Source: Jacaranda mimosifolia (lineage: Eukaryota > Streptophyta > Magnoliopsida > Lamiales > Bignoniaceae). Taken from it: a DNA stretch of 64,000 nt. The stretch covers positions 21,342,501-21,406,500 of the forward strand of contig CM032133.1 of assembly GCA_018894105.1 (NCBI GenBank). The letters run 5' to 3'. Position numbers and translations under genes: made by a program. Below, piece after piece: positions 22,966 to 34,000 of this stretch. The notes beneath the pieces were generated by a model. That model did no database searches and was not told where the DNA came from. It saw only the letters and a list, made by a program, of their open reading frames with translations. Every line of letters begins with the position of its first letter. The stretch's first letter is position 1.

Positions 22966-23745
22966 CCAGTAATCAAACTAGTTACCTTATTGGTTACTGG
23001 TTTAATTGGTTTAATCAGTTTAACTACTGGTTCAATCGGTATGATGCTATAATTATATTTAATATTATATAAATATATTAAAAATATCAACAAATACAAA
23101 AGAATATATATATATATAAGGAAAAAAAATAAAAATTGCCTAGTATTTGTTAAACTTTCTCCAAACCCTATTCCACAATAATATCCATACATCAATTTAA
23201 AATATCAAATTATGGAAGTAAGCCTCATAAGAAAATATTCTTATAGAATCTATTTCAACTTACAAGAACAACAAGTACCAACTCAAATAACATAAAAATT
23301 TCAAAACATAAATCATGACCAATATAACAATAAAAAACAAAGTCACGATACAAATCTTCAATTGTCTTGAAGCTTAGTTCTTGAATTTGAATTTGGAATT
23401 TGATGTTTGGGAGATTTGAATGAGAAAATGAAGGACCAAAAGAAATAAAAAAATTGAACTCTAAAGCAGTAGATACCCATTGGTGGTGTGCTTATATTTG
23501 CAAGTTTAACCTTTTAGAAAATGTTAGGGACTTAGGGTTGTAGTTTCTTTAGCTTTTAGTTTTTTATTTTAAAAAATATTATTAACATGTTTAAAATAAA
23601 ATTGGTCCACTATTTGAACTGGTTTTTTTATTGGTTTGCACTGATTTAAACTAATTTTTTGACTAACTGATTTTAACTAATAAATCAGATCGGAACCTTG
23701 GCAAGTTCCTAATCGAACTGGCTTGTTCGGTCTAGTTTCTTGATC
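22966..23745. mobile_element. Possible TIR element inside a MULE exon
   Basis: The continuity of the duplicated exons breaks between GCTGCTATCAATG and ATTAGCTACTG. The inserted DNA starts near CAGAAATTGGACC and ends GGTCTAGTTTCTTG, giving an 11-bp imperfect inverted repeat, with further ACTGGTTCAAT-like motifs near both ends. Without a target duplication the limits are approximate. Confidence 0.4.
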
Positions 23746-24072
23746 ATTAGCTACTGTAAAGACAATTCAACTTTGATATTCATAATTTAGGACTCAATTT
23801 CTTACTACTTTCTTTTGTTATTATTATATGCTTCAAAAAAATATTTCTTAATTATAGAAAAAGAAAGGTTGAATTGTTGTGGAGGCTCAAGTTGGTGTGA
23901 AAGCTCCATCAGCTTTTGCTCAACTAGCTACAAAGATAATTGACGTTTCCAATTATTGATTAAGGCTCAATTTCTTATTACTTTCATTGTTATTATACTG
24001 CACCTAAATATATATATATATATATTCATTGTAGAAAAAGAATAGTTTAGCCTGAAATACAGTTGACGTGGA

Positions 24073-24487
24073 TAGGGGTGTAAATGAGTCGAGTTCAACA
24101 AAAATAATAGGTCTCGAGCTCGAGCTCAGATCACTAGAAAATTTCAAATCAAATAAAAATATAAAATTATTAATATATCATAATTATTTAATAATAATTA
24201 ATAAAATAATTTAAATTATAATTATTAATAAATTATATCTTAAATTATCAATATATTATAATTATTTAATTATATATAATACATATTTAAAATTAAAAGA
24301 TAAATTATTAATATTAATTAGTTAATTAATTAATTAATATTTAAAAATAGAAAAAAGCTCATGAGCCGGCTCATGCACTTTCGAACAACTAAAGTAAAGC
24401 TCTAGCTCGAGTTTGAGTCGAGCTATAATCAAGCTGACTCACAAGACTCATGAGTCGTGAGCTGGCTCGACTCATCTTACACCCCTA
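24073..24487. mobile_element. hAT-type MITE with 8-bp target duplication
   Basis: TAGGGGTGTAAATGAGTCGA at the left is mirrored by TCGACTCATCTTACACCCCT at the right, and CTCGAGCTCGAGCTC-type palindromes lie just inside. Flanks GACGTGGA (24065-24072) and GATGTGGA (24488-24495) differ at one base, fitting the 8-bp duplication made by hAT transposases. Length 415 bp, no coding capacity. Inserted in a MULE exon. Confidence 0.85.
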
Positions 24488-24690
24488 GATGTGGATGTTG
24501 AAGTTGGTATGAGTGCTCCACCGGTTCAACCAATTGCACAGGTAGTTCATAGTTCACTATTAAACCTTTTATTTGTTTATTTGTTATTATTATGATTTTA
24601 AAATGCCCATTGTAGAAAAATAAAGCTCCAGTTCAAATCCAAGTTCAGAACAAACAACCAAAGGTGGCCAGAGAGTCTGAAAGCTTGATT

Positions 24691-25180
24691 TTTCACAAAA
24701 TTTAAAAAATATTAGAGGCAAAGTTTTGTAGAAAAGGCCAAGAAAGTAATAAATAAATTGGCATTTTGTTATAGATTTTGGGAACTCTTTTGACATACTT
24801 TACATTTATGTTTTTGAAAAATTTATTATGTAGGTATGTCTTGTAGTTCGGAGCTCTTTTCACTGGTATGTGCCAAATGAATGTGTGTAGAATTGGATTG
24901 TGGATTGAATGGTTGTTGGAGCTTTGTGGTTTGAATGGTTGTTGGATTATTGGTTTTTTGCAGTGTTTTGCTATTTAGAATTGGATTATTGAATTGCTAG
25001 TGCATTGTTGGTTGTTCAAGTGATGTTTTGCATACATATCTAATTTTTTGCTATTGGTTGATTCATTTTGCATATTATCGAAATCGTGTTTTGCATACAA
25101 ATTCAATTTTCACTAGCATACAAATTCAACTTTTCACTATTGTTAGATTCATTTTGCGTGTTGTTGAACTGGTGTCTGCC

Positions 25181-25221
<41 letters not shown>

Positions 25222-25849
25222 TAGCGTTGTATACAATATGCTTAGATAACACATTAGATATAAGATTTAAATTTAAAAAGTACTAATAATTACAACATTT
25301 ACTTTCTTTACTTGATATTTTTAACCAAAAAACAAAATATTGAGCGACGTATACTTTGCAAATATATTTTAATATATTAATATGTGTAAAATTTCATTAT
25401 AGTATTACAACACCCTATCATACAAAAGATCATTTCTACTACATTATGCTTTAACTTAAAATTTTTATGATATTTTAATTTTAGTATTAAATTATTAAAA
25501 TCTTTTTAATAATTATAAGTCCATTGCACGCGCATCTTTTGTAAGTCTGAATTACGAAACACAGTCTTGGAACCTATATCATATTAATAAGCCTAAATCC
25601 TAATACTCCCTAAAAGAAACGAGTTCGATTTAACTCTAAAATAATTCTGTTAGCCAATTGTTTTATAATAGTATTGTGAATAAATCATTTTTAGAAATGA
25701 ATAACCGTGCCAAGCACATTTCACAAAGTAACTAAGAATTAATACCTACTATTTTGCTGAATGTAACCCTATTCTTTGATTACTCCGGGTGAAAAGAAAA
25801 TCCAACAATTATATATGATATGCTGTGGAGCTGTAATGGAAATATATGG
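24691..25849. other. AT-rich region with microsatellite
   Basis: Possible 3' flank of the MULE gene, then AT-rich DNA. Several near-repeats of TGGATTGTTGGATTATTGG type occur at 24890-25020. No gene is recognised. Confidence 0.5.
25182..25220. repeat. (AAT)n microsatellite
   Basis: About 12 uninterrupted AAT units, the source of poly-Asn or poly-Ile in shadow frames. Confidence 0.95.
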
Positions 25850-26329
25850 GAATGTGTGGTTATGTTTTTTTCATAATAAAATTGTTTTAGAAAACATAAT
25901 CAAACATACATTCATTTTCCAAAATACTAAAATAGGTTTTTCTTCTCCTTTCATTATTCCCAAAATTAATTTCCTCATTTTTCAATATATATACATGTAT
26001 ATCATATATATATATGTATATTATAATACTTTATCTTACAATAAAAAATTATCAATTTCTTTTTACCCAAAAAATTCAGCAAAAAATTATTGATTTGACT
26101 ACAAAAAAAATATTAATTTGATTGCTACGATAAAAAATATTTCTCCCCAAAACATAAACAAATATACCAACACTCTCCAAAATAAATTTATAACTATTCT
26201 CCAAATTTAAACAAACATCCACCACATTCCTCAATACAACTTTTACATTCCCCAACCTTACTCCCAATATCCATTTTCCCAAAATACATATCATAATCAA
26301 ACACAAAACATGAATCATAACCAAACATT
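25850..26329. mobile_element. MITE-like element upstream of the MYB gene
   Basis: AATGTGTGGTTATG at 25851-25864 is answered by CATAACCAAACATT at 26316-26329 (13 of 14 complementary). The interior is AT-rich with no coding capacity. Its right end lies about 170 bp before the MYB start codon. Target duplication not clear. Confidence 0.55.
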
Positions 26330-26447
26330 AGCTATGTTTCTTGTGGCTCTGAAACATGCACGTCAAAAAGAATACTGTTGGTAAAATGGAAAACCAAATG
26401 CATACGCCTTTTTCCATTGCTTGAATTTTGTGCTCAGAGATTTTATG

Positions 26448-26454
26448 TATAAAT
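26448..26454 (+). promoter_or_regulatory. Candidate TATA box of the MYB gene
   Basis: TATAAAT begins 49 bp before the ATG, which would place transcription start close to 26480 and give a very short leader. Confidence 0.4.
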
Positions 26455-26496
26455 TTCACGAAATAAGCCCACAGTCACAACAGAGTGGTAAGACCT

Positions 26497-27718
26497 ATGG
26501 AAAACAACATTAATCTTGCAGAAGTGAGGAAAGGTGCATGGGCACCAGAAGAAGACAGTCTCTTGAGGAAATGCATTGAGAATTATGGAGAAGGGAAGTG
26601 GCAATTGGTCCCTCTAAGAGCAGGTAATTAATAATACTTCCCAGTACGTACGTTTTACTCCTATATATATATATATATATATTTGTGCATGAAATTGCTT
26701 TCAGGATGAAAAAATTAAATAAAATTTGTTTGTGGGGTTCAAATATAAATATTAAATATGTATATTTGCAGGGCTGAATAGATGCAGGAAGAGTTGCAGG
26801 ATGCGATGGTTAAACTATCTGAGCCCAAATATCAAAAGTGGTCAATTTACCGAAGATGAAGTGGATCTCATTATTAGGCTTCATAAGCTGTTAGGCAACA
26901 GGCAAGTTCACAATAATTATATGTAAATATACCATGTTTTATTTTAGTTTATATTTTGATCAAGATTTTACTAATAATATAGCACATATATATATATATA
27001 TATATGAAGCTGTACAAAGTTGCATCATAACTTAGATTCTTTTTCGGCCGCTCCGTTTGGATTTTTGGATTTAGGGTTTATGACATCTTTGAACTTCATG
27101 TTTTGGACATTTTACTTTTTCTCTTTACTTTCTTCATCTAAAATTCAAAATCCAAATAATATGCTTTTTTTCTCACTTAAAAATTAATCTCATTGGAACT
27201 AATTAATTTTCATTAATCTCGTTAATGATTTCCGATGCAGATGGACACTAATAGCTGGTAGACATCCGGGAAGAACAGCAAACGATGTGAAGAACTTCTG
27301 GCAAAGCCACATTGATAAGAAGCTGCTGCCAAGTGCCGCCGGAGAAACAGCAAGGCCGCCAGACAAAGGCCAGAAAACCATTACCTCTAGCAACATCTTG
27401 CTACCCAGACCTTGGACCTTCTCCAATTTACAGATAAATCGGCCGACGGAAACAATTATCAGAGAAACGACCCAACAAAATATTGATGAAATTGATCCCA
27501 ATAACAAGCAGCAATATCCATCTTCCTTAGCATCACCGTCGTCGTCCCATGAAGCAGGTGAATGCATAAGGTGGTGGACGAATTTGCCTGTAATGCCGAC
27601 GGAAAATTATGGGATGGTTGCCGATGAGGAGCATAAGAAAGGGCAGAGTCTCCAGGAAATTTTGGCAGGATCGAATCATAGGGGCAATGCCACCCCAGTC
27701 CCCACAAGAAAAAGATGA
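26497..27718 (+). CDS. R2R3-MYB transcription factor, anthocyanin-regulator type (subgroup 6)
   Basis: Three exons, 26497-26623, 26772-26901 and 27241-27718, give 244 residues in the annotated frame. R2 has Trp15, Trp35 and Trp55; R3 has Phe68, Trp87 and Trp106. The motif DL-x2-R-x3-L-x6-L-x3-R for binding R/B-like bHLH partners is intact at residues 74-93, and ANDV at 99-102 is the signature of dicot anthocyanin activators. LPRPWTFS at 140-147 corresponds to the KPRPxxFS motif of subgroup 6. Such proteins act in the nucleus with bHLH and WD40 partners to switch on late anthocyanin genes. Intron 1 is GT-AG; intron 2 must use a GC donor to keep frame. Odd residues at usually conserved sites: Ser60, Ser65, Gln67, His94. 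The frame stops at 27716-27718 just before the conserved acidic end, which lies in the +1 frame. An AATAAA at 27921 could serve as poly-A signal. Confidence 0.85.
26624..26771 (+). other. MYB intron 1 (GT-AG)
   Basis: 148-bp phase-1 intron after Ala42-Gly43, at the usual position within R2 of MYB genes. It contains a TA repeat at about 26662-26680. Confidence 0.85.
26902..27240 (+). other. MYB intron 2 (GC-AG)
   Basis: The exon ends AACAG and the intron begins GCAAGT, the strong consensus for GC donors; the acceptor is TGCAG at 27236-27240. Only this donor restores N-R-W across the junction; using the GT four bases downstream gives an early stop. Phase 2, at the standard R3 position. Confidence 0.85.
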
Positions 27719-27806
27719 TTTCTGCATTGATTTGGATGTCTGGGAACTTCTGAACTCTGGCGACGAACGGGAATTCGTGCGGGTTGGAGACCGGATCAAG
27801 AATTAA
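27660..27806 (+). pseudogene. Out-of-frame C-terminal end of the MYB
   Basis: In the frame one base off from exon 3, the sequence [20 protein letters not shown] runs from about 27684 and ends at a stop at 27804-27806. The D-D-F-x-x-D-L-D-x-W-E-L-L pattern is the acidic end of AN2/PAP-type MYBs. Two CCCC runs at 27693-27696 and 27700-27703 are the likely site of a single-base gain. If corrected, the protein would be about 274 residues, the usual length of the family. Confidence 0.7.
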
Positions 27807-27920
27807 CGGTTGTGATTGCCTGTGAGATCTTGTCTCATTTTTTATGTTCTTGAGATTTTGGGATTGTTTTGGTGTTTGAGACATATGAAAAATGAGAAAT
27901 GAAGTTGTGAATAGTTGTGG

Positions 27921-27926
27921 AATAAA
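27921..27926 (+). terminator. Candidate poly-A signal of the MYB gene
   Basis: AATAAA about 200 bp after the in-frame stop and 115 bp after the shifted stop. Confidence 0.35.
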
Positions 27927-27929
27927 GTG

Positions 27930-29386
27930 TAATAATTATAGTGATTTGATAGGTTGATGTGATGTAAAGTTGTAAATGATTGTGAGATATGTTTAAGAAA
28001 TTTGTTTGAGATAATGAGATTGTTTTATGAATTTTTGATTTGTGGGTTTGTTTGGGACTAATAATATTTTTTAAAAAAATAAAATTAATTTATAAATATA
28101 ATAAACTAAATATAACTTAATATTTTAAAACAATATTCCATGAATTAACTTGGTAAATTCCAAGTCGGTATGGGGAAAAATGATTTTTTCCCAACAATAT
28201 TTCTACAAATTTTTAATTAATTAGGGATGGTTGGATTTTTTATTTTTTTAATATTTTTGAGAATATTTCTAAATATTATGTATCATCCTAAATTAATGCA
28301 TAAAATATGTTAAATGTTATGTATCATCCCAGATTAATGAATAAAATATGTTATTATTTTAAATTATCCTTTATTAGTGGAGGAAAAAAATTTACATTAT
28401 TTTTTCCAATTTTTTTTCCCACCATGTAGCTTACAATAACTGTGAGTAAGATGACAAGAATGTTGTGTTTTAGAATGAGAATAGTAATAATTTTTTTTAA
28501 ATAATAAATAAATTTAATAAATTTGTTTCTTTAGAATTTTTTTAAAAATGGACAATAAATTATTTTATGAGTTAAGGAAAATTAAATTCCAACTACGAAA
28601 ACAACAATATTTTTTTTATTTTTTTGAATCTTGAAGTATATTTTAAAAAATTCCATAGTAATCGGGTTATTTTATGCCAAATTATTTTCATATGAAAATT
28701 TAATTTTTCCCATTAATTTTATTTTTCAGCATAATTTCTTTTTAGTCACTTAATTTAGAATAATATAAAGAAAAACTAATATGTGGCGTATTTTGATTTG
28801 AGAATAAAATTTTAAAATTAGCAATATGTGGAGAAATGAAAGATAAAAGTGAGAAGAGAGAGGGAGAGAGAGACAGAGGAGAGCTGAGGCGTGAAACTCA
28901 AGAAAAATAAGAGAGTAAATGAGGTGTGGGGCCAGAGAGAGAGAGAGAGAAGTCAGGCATTGGTTGAGTCAAGGCTTTGAGACTAAATCTCTAAAACACC
29001 AAGCAGTTCCACATTCAGGCATGACTTCAACCATTTTTCATGTTTCACAGACAGCAAAACGGGGTTGGGGCTGACAAGCAATCGCAGGCTAACAGGTCAT
29101 GAACCCTCAAAGGCATGAACAAAATATTCGGAAGTACGAAGAAATAAAATTTTTAAAAAATGGAAGTGGGTCTGCATGTTTGGTGGCTTAATAGGTGAAA
29201 GAATTAGCATCTTAAATTATTATTAGTGACAATTATGATATATATATATGTCTCTGTGTGTGTAATAACTACTTAATGACTAAAAATTGTTATTTCGATT
29301 TTTTTATAAGATTTTTATTGTTATTATATTTGTGTTATCAATTGTTACTAGCAAAATTTAAACACTCTTATAATTATTGAGTTTGA

Positions 29387-29447
<61 letters not shown>

Positions 29448-30467
29448 TATTAATTAATATATGTAATTAGTTTTAGCTTTTATACCTAGCTAATGGTTGA
29501 CGATGAATAAGTTATGGAATAAATATTGAGACACCAAAAATTACAATTAATGTCATAGCTATTATGCCACAATTATCAATTTTCCACTAGATCGGTTATG
29601 CATACTTCGACATCCTATGCAAAAATCTTTGCATTAAATAGATAATATATATATATATATAGCCACGAATTTTAAATGACTAATATTAATTATATTTGAT
29701 ATCGAGGATCAGAGGTGGCTTTTAGCTGAGCTAATTAATAATTATAAGCTCTTAAAAATATTTTATTTCATATTTCAAAATTTATATATATTATAAAATA
29801 TTTGGTAAAATTTATTAGGAAATTTTTGTCATGCCAAACTAATTCAATGTTTAGCCTATTTAGAATTATTAAACGTTGAATGCCTTTTTGAGGACAAGAC
29901 TTTGGTTTAGCATTTAGCCAAAAAAATATAAAAAAAAAAAAAAAAAAAAGAAGAGAAAAGAAAACATTTTGCCTTATTGGATAAACGACATAAAAGAATA
30001 GCCAAAATTTCAAAGTAAATGACCCTACTCGACTAACATGCGAATTCAAATTTAGTTAGTTTTCTTATCCGAATTTCGCTCTTCCGAATATTACATATTT
30101 TTATAGCATAAAATAAATAAAATACTTATTTTTTTATATGATATAATATTTTAATAATTTTATTATATTTATACAAATTTTTACATAAATAATAGTGTTA
30201 GAATGTGATAAAATTGTAATTATAGGTTATAAAATGATGGTTTATAGATAATAGTTACTACATAGGTTGCAGTAACGAGCAGTTAAAAAAAAAAGAAGTT
30301 AAAGCATTTCTGATAGACACATAATAAGAGTTCTGAACTAAACCAACTTTCTATCAGAAAAAATAACTAAACCAATTGATGATCAAGTGGTATTTGTAGG
30401 CCCATACCCTTCTCTAGGATAATATTCATTGCCGTTTACTTCTTATATGAGATAATAAATACTTCAA
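27930..30467. other. AT-rich intergenic region
   Basis: Contains GA-rich tracts (28855-28880 and 28935-28952), a long AAT microsatellite and a poly-A/T tract at 29926-29949. No gene or complete transposon is recognised. Confidence 0.6.
29388..29446. repeat. (AAT)n microsatellite, about 19 units
   Basis: Uninterrupted trinucleotide repeat. Confidence 0.95.
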
Positions 30468-30813
30468 GAGCTCGTTTGTTTAGTGTGTTTGGATTATGTA
30501 TGATAAGTATTACTAGGTTAAATAGTGGGTTATTGTGCATTTTATTTAATATTTGTTTGCATATTTTAAATAAGTTGATATCCAATTTTGAATGTTTGCT
30601 TGGCATTATTATCCCATTAGATAAATTATAATTTATTTATAGTTTAGATTGGAAAATATATCACACCCTAGGGTCTTAATATACATGTTAAGTTTGGTCT
30701 TAAATGCATGCCAGACCCTAACTGTATCAAGGACTTCTAAAAATGAACAAAATCTTGGAATTGAGTTAGATTGTGTATCTATCATGCAATATCAAAGCAA
30801 ACAAACGAGTTCC
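30468..30813. mobile_element. MITE-like element
   Basis: GAGCTCGTTTGTTT (30468-30481) is answered by AAACAAACGAGTTC (30799-30812), 13 of 14 complementary. About 345 bp, no coding capacity. Flanking duplication not evident. Confidence 0.55.
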
Positions 30814-30980
30814 AATAGTATTATATTTCAAGTAAGTTTTGAGTTTTTATCATAGAAAGAAAATTTTCTTTATTTTTTATTATTATTTCTCTTCTGTCTT
30901 GATATAATTTTACTATTTTAGTTGAAAAATATCATAATTATTCCATTTCTATGATAAATCACATTACCTTGCTATTCATC

Positions 30981-31078
30981 TATACTACCATGTGCTCGGT
31001 GCAATGTACCGAAAATAATTTTATTTTAATATTAAAATTATTTTCGATGCGTCACACCAAGCACATGCTAGTTATAAT
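30981..31078. repeat. Fold-back element, about 45-bp arms
   Basis: The arm starting CATGTGCTCGGTGCAATGTA (30989) is followed after a very short centre by its imperfect reverse complement ending ACACCAAGCACATG (31067). The AT-rich inner parts (CGAAAATAATTTTA and TAAAATTATTTTCG) are perfectly complementary. It would form one long hairpin. The outer right edge reads CTAGT, which is reminiscent of a Helitron 3' end, but no other Helitron evidence is visible here. Confidence 0.6.
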
Positions 31079-34000
31079 ATTAATTAAAGTAATTATTTAT
31101 GTTTAAAATTAAATGGATATAAAATATAAATAACAAATTCATATTTTTTCTAATAAATTAATAATAAAGTTTGCTTCATGCTTCATGTTAGTTCTAAGGA
31201 TAAAAAAATTCGCCTACTTGCTACTGCTCATCATCCTTAGTCACTGTATACTTAAGTAAATATCTTTATGAAAACTTGATTGGAATCACCAAGTTTAGTA
31301 GATATATACAAACAATTCCCCAGTTATTTACATATATTAATATGTAAATAATTTTTTTTTCTTGATTATTACAATGAAGTGAATAATCATAAAGTGAATG
31401 AACATCACTAAATATGATGCTTAATTAATAATAAAATTATTATTATAATTGTATAAATTGTTTATTCCACAAAGCTTATAAATTAAATATGTCGAAAGAC
31501 AACATTTTTAAATAATAAAAAAAATAACAAACCTTGTGATTTTGATGTAAACCAATCGCAAATATTCAATATTTTTCTTAATACTCTTAGTATCTCCTTT
31601 ATCCTGCACATGAATTGAATCAATACCCAAAATCAATCAATTTTATATAACGAACAAAACATGCAATTAAAACTTGAACGACAAAATTAATGGAAGAATA
31701 TAACTAAATAGCAATATCTTTTTCTTTACTTACATAGAAAAATTCTTGTGGAGGTACTTACTAATTTCTCTTCTTCAAGACGTGAAATTGGAATATTGAA
31801 TGAAAGTTTTTGAGACTTGGACGTGTTTTCATTTTTCTAAATTGTATTTAGGTATTAAAGTATAGGAGTTTTAATACATATAAACATCTTTGATATTATC
31901 TCATCAATGATCAACGTATAATACCATATAGATAATATTAAATCCTCTACTAGATAATGACAATATATAAAACATTATCTAATACATTTTGAATTTTGGA
32001 TAAAAGAAAATTAGAGATAAGATATAATCATATCAGTTAGAGATAATAATGAACAATTAATAAAAAAAATTAATTAAATTAAAATACTCAAAATTCTAAT
32101 AATTTGACATTTGGCAAAATTTACACAATTAGAATCAAAATTACATAATTAAATAAGTACAAAAATGTTCTATATATATATAATAGTATAGCATTATTCC
32201 CGTACTATGCACGGATGGTTTAAAATTATTATATATTAATGTAATTATTGAATTATAAATATAATTAAAAATAACAATATAAAAATAAAAGTATTGCAAA
32301 AAATGGTCAAATAATTAGTAAAAAGTAAATTTAAGATTATTTAGTGAGAAGTTAAAAAAATATTCTAAACTTTCAAAAATAAAAGTCTATGAATATGATT
32401 ATATATTTTATTAAAGAGAAAAACATAATATGTAACCAAAAACTAATAGATAGTTGCATTAAAAAATTAAAGTATATGAGAATGATATAAAACACAAGAT
32501 TACTGGCTTAAAAGTTGTTGGAAAAAAAATTAAAATTATAATACTTAAAAATTACGTTAGACTTAAAAAGACAATAAGTATATACTAAGTTAAAACTTAA
32601 AATATAAACAATTCGATAATATATTGGCTGCCAAGAATTTAAAAAATTTCTTATTTAATTTTAATTTTTGAATAAAAATCAATTAAATCAAGACAAAATT
32701 ATGATAGTAAAGAAAAAAAATTTCAAAAAATAAAATAAATATATAAAATAATTATAAAATTAAAATCAATATTAGTATATAAGTTAAACCTTTTATTGAC
32801 TCATAGTTTCGTTATCCAATAATTAATTGAAGAAAAGAATTAAGAATATATATTGATAAAATAGTATTTAAATTTTTTAAAAATAATACGAATTATACAT
32901 ACACAATTACATATATATGAATAAAAAATAAAAATTAAATGACATACTTTTAAAATATAAATATTTAAAAAGTGAAACAAACTTTACAAATACTAAAACC
33001 AAAAAATAGATCTTATCCTATAAAATTATGAACTGAGATAAACAGAAATAAGAGAATTTAAAAATAAATTACAAAATTTAACAAATAAATTAATAACTTA
33101 ATTCAAAGAATAGATTAAATGACTAAATTTATAACAATTTAAATAAATAAAAAATTAACCAATTTATCAATAATTGAAGACAAAAATATATTTAATAAAA
33201 ATAAAATAAATTAAAAAATATTAAGAACAACTAATATATATCTCATCTCGTAAAATTATAAAATTAAAAGAACAAAAAAGAATTTAAACATTAAAAAATT
33301 AAAATATGAATCGATAACTTAAACTAAGTAATAAACAAAAAAGATAATAAAAATTTACAAAGTTAATAACTATAAAAGCTACATGATAGACTTTATTTAT
33401 GATTGAAAAGAAAATTATAGCATTAAAATCCAAAAAATCTCTTCCATCATGTACGTAACATCCCTGAAAAAAAAATCAAAAAGTGAAAAATAAAATCAAA
33501 CAATCAATAAACAATTTGAAGAATAAAATAAAGAGGCACACAAAGAGACAGAGGGAAAAAATGCTATAAAATAAAGAGGTACACAAAGAATAGAGTGAAA
33601 AAAAATGCTCGAAACTGAGAGTATTAATAAAATAACTTTTGAAATACTCTATATATAGTGGTATATATATAAATTAGTTATTAAATATAAGAGAAAATTA
33701 TGAAAGACTTATCAAACTATAGAGTTTAAGTGATTGAGGTATCTTCCACATATTGAGAGTAGAGATGAAAAAGATTTTGTAGATAAAATGAAATTATTTT
33801 TTTGGTATTTGAGATAAACAAAAAATAATTTGTTCTAATCAACAAAATGATTTCAAAAAATCTAGATATATTTAAAAGGAATAAATACTTTCAATTTAAT
33901 TATCAAAAACCAATTTTTAAATTTAATTAAAAAGCTCAAAATTCTAAGAATTTAGAATTTGATCAAAATTGCACAATTATGGGTCTCACACTATTTTACT

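Larger units (their letters stand above)
22480..24690 (+). pseudogene. 3' end of the MULE gene: duplicated intron-exon units
   Basis: Downstream of the zinc knuckle there are at least five short exons, each preceded by an intron ending TTGTAG or TATAG and starting with AAAAA(G/T)A: 22708-22772, from 22867, from 23858, from 24035, and from 24616. The first four encode variants of KKxxxx-VVEAQVGV-xAxAQLAA; the last is reduced. The introns also resemble each other (CTCAATTTCTTATTACTTTC, then TTATTAT). Copies three and four have lost the GT donor and contain stops. An insertion at about 22966-23745 splits exon two from intron three, and a hAT MITE sits inside exon four. No known domain is recognised in the repeat unit. 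Confidence 0.6.

Noticed and set aside
27199..27884. Long minus-strand open frames opposite MYB exon 3 (up to 141 codons)
   Set aside because: They lie antisense to a recognised exon and have no motif; the plus-strand reading explains the sequence.
29768..30049. 93-codon minus-strand frame
   Set aside because: Mostly poly-Phe and Leu/Ile from a poly-A/T tract; no domain.
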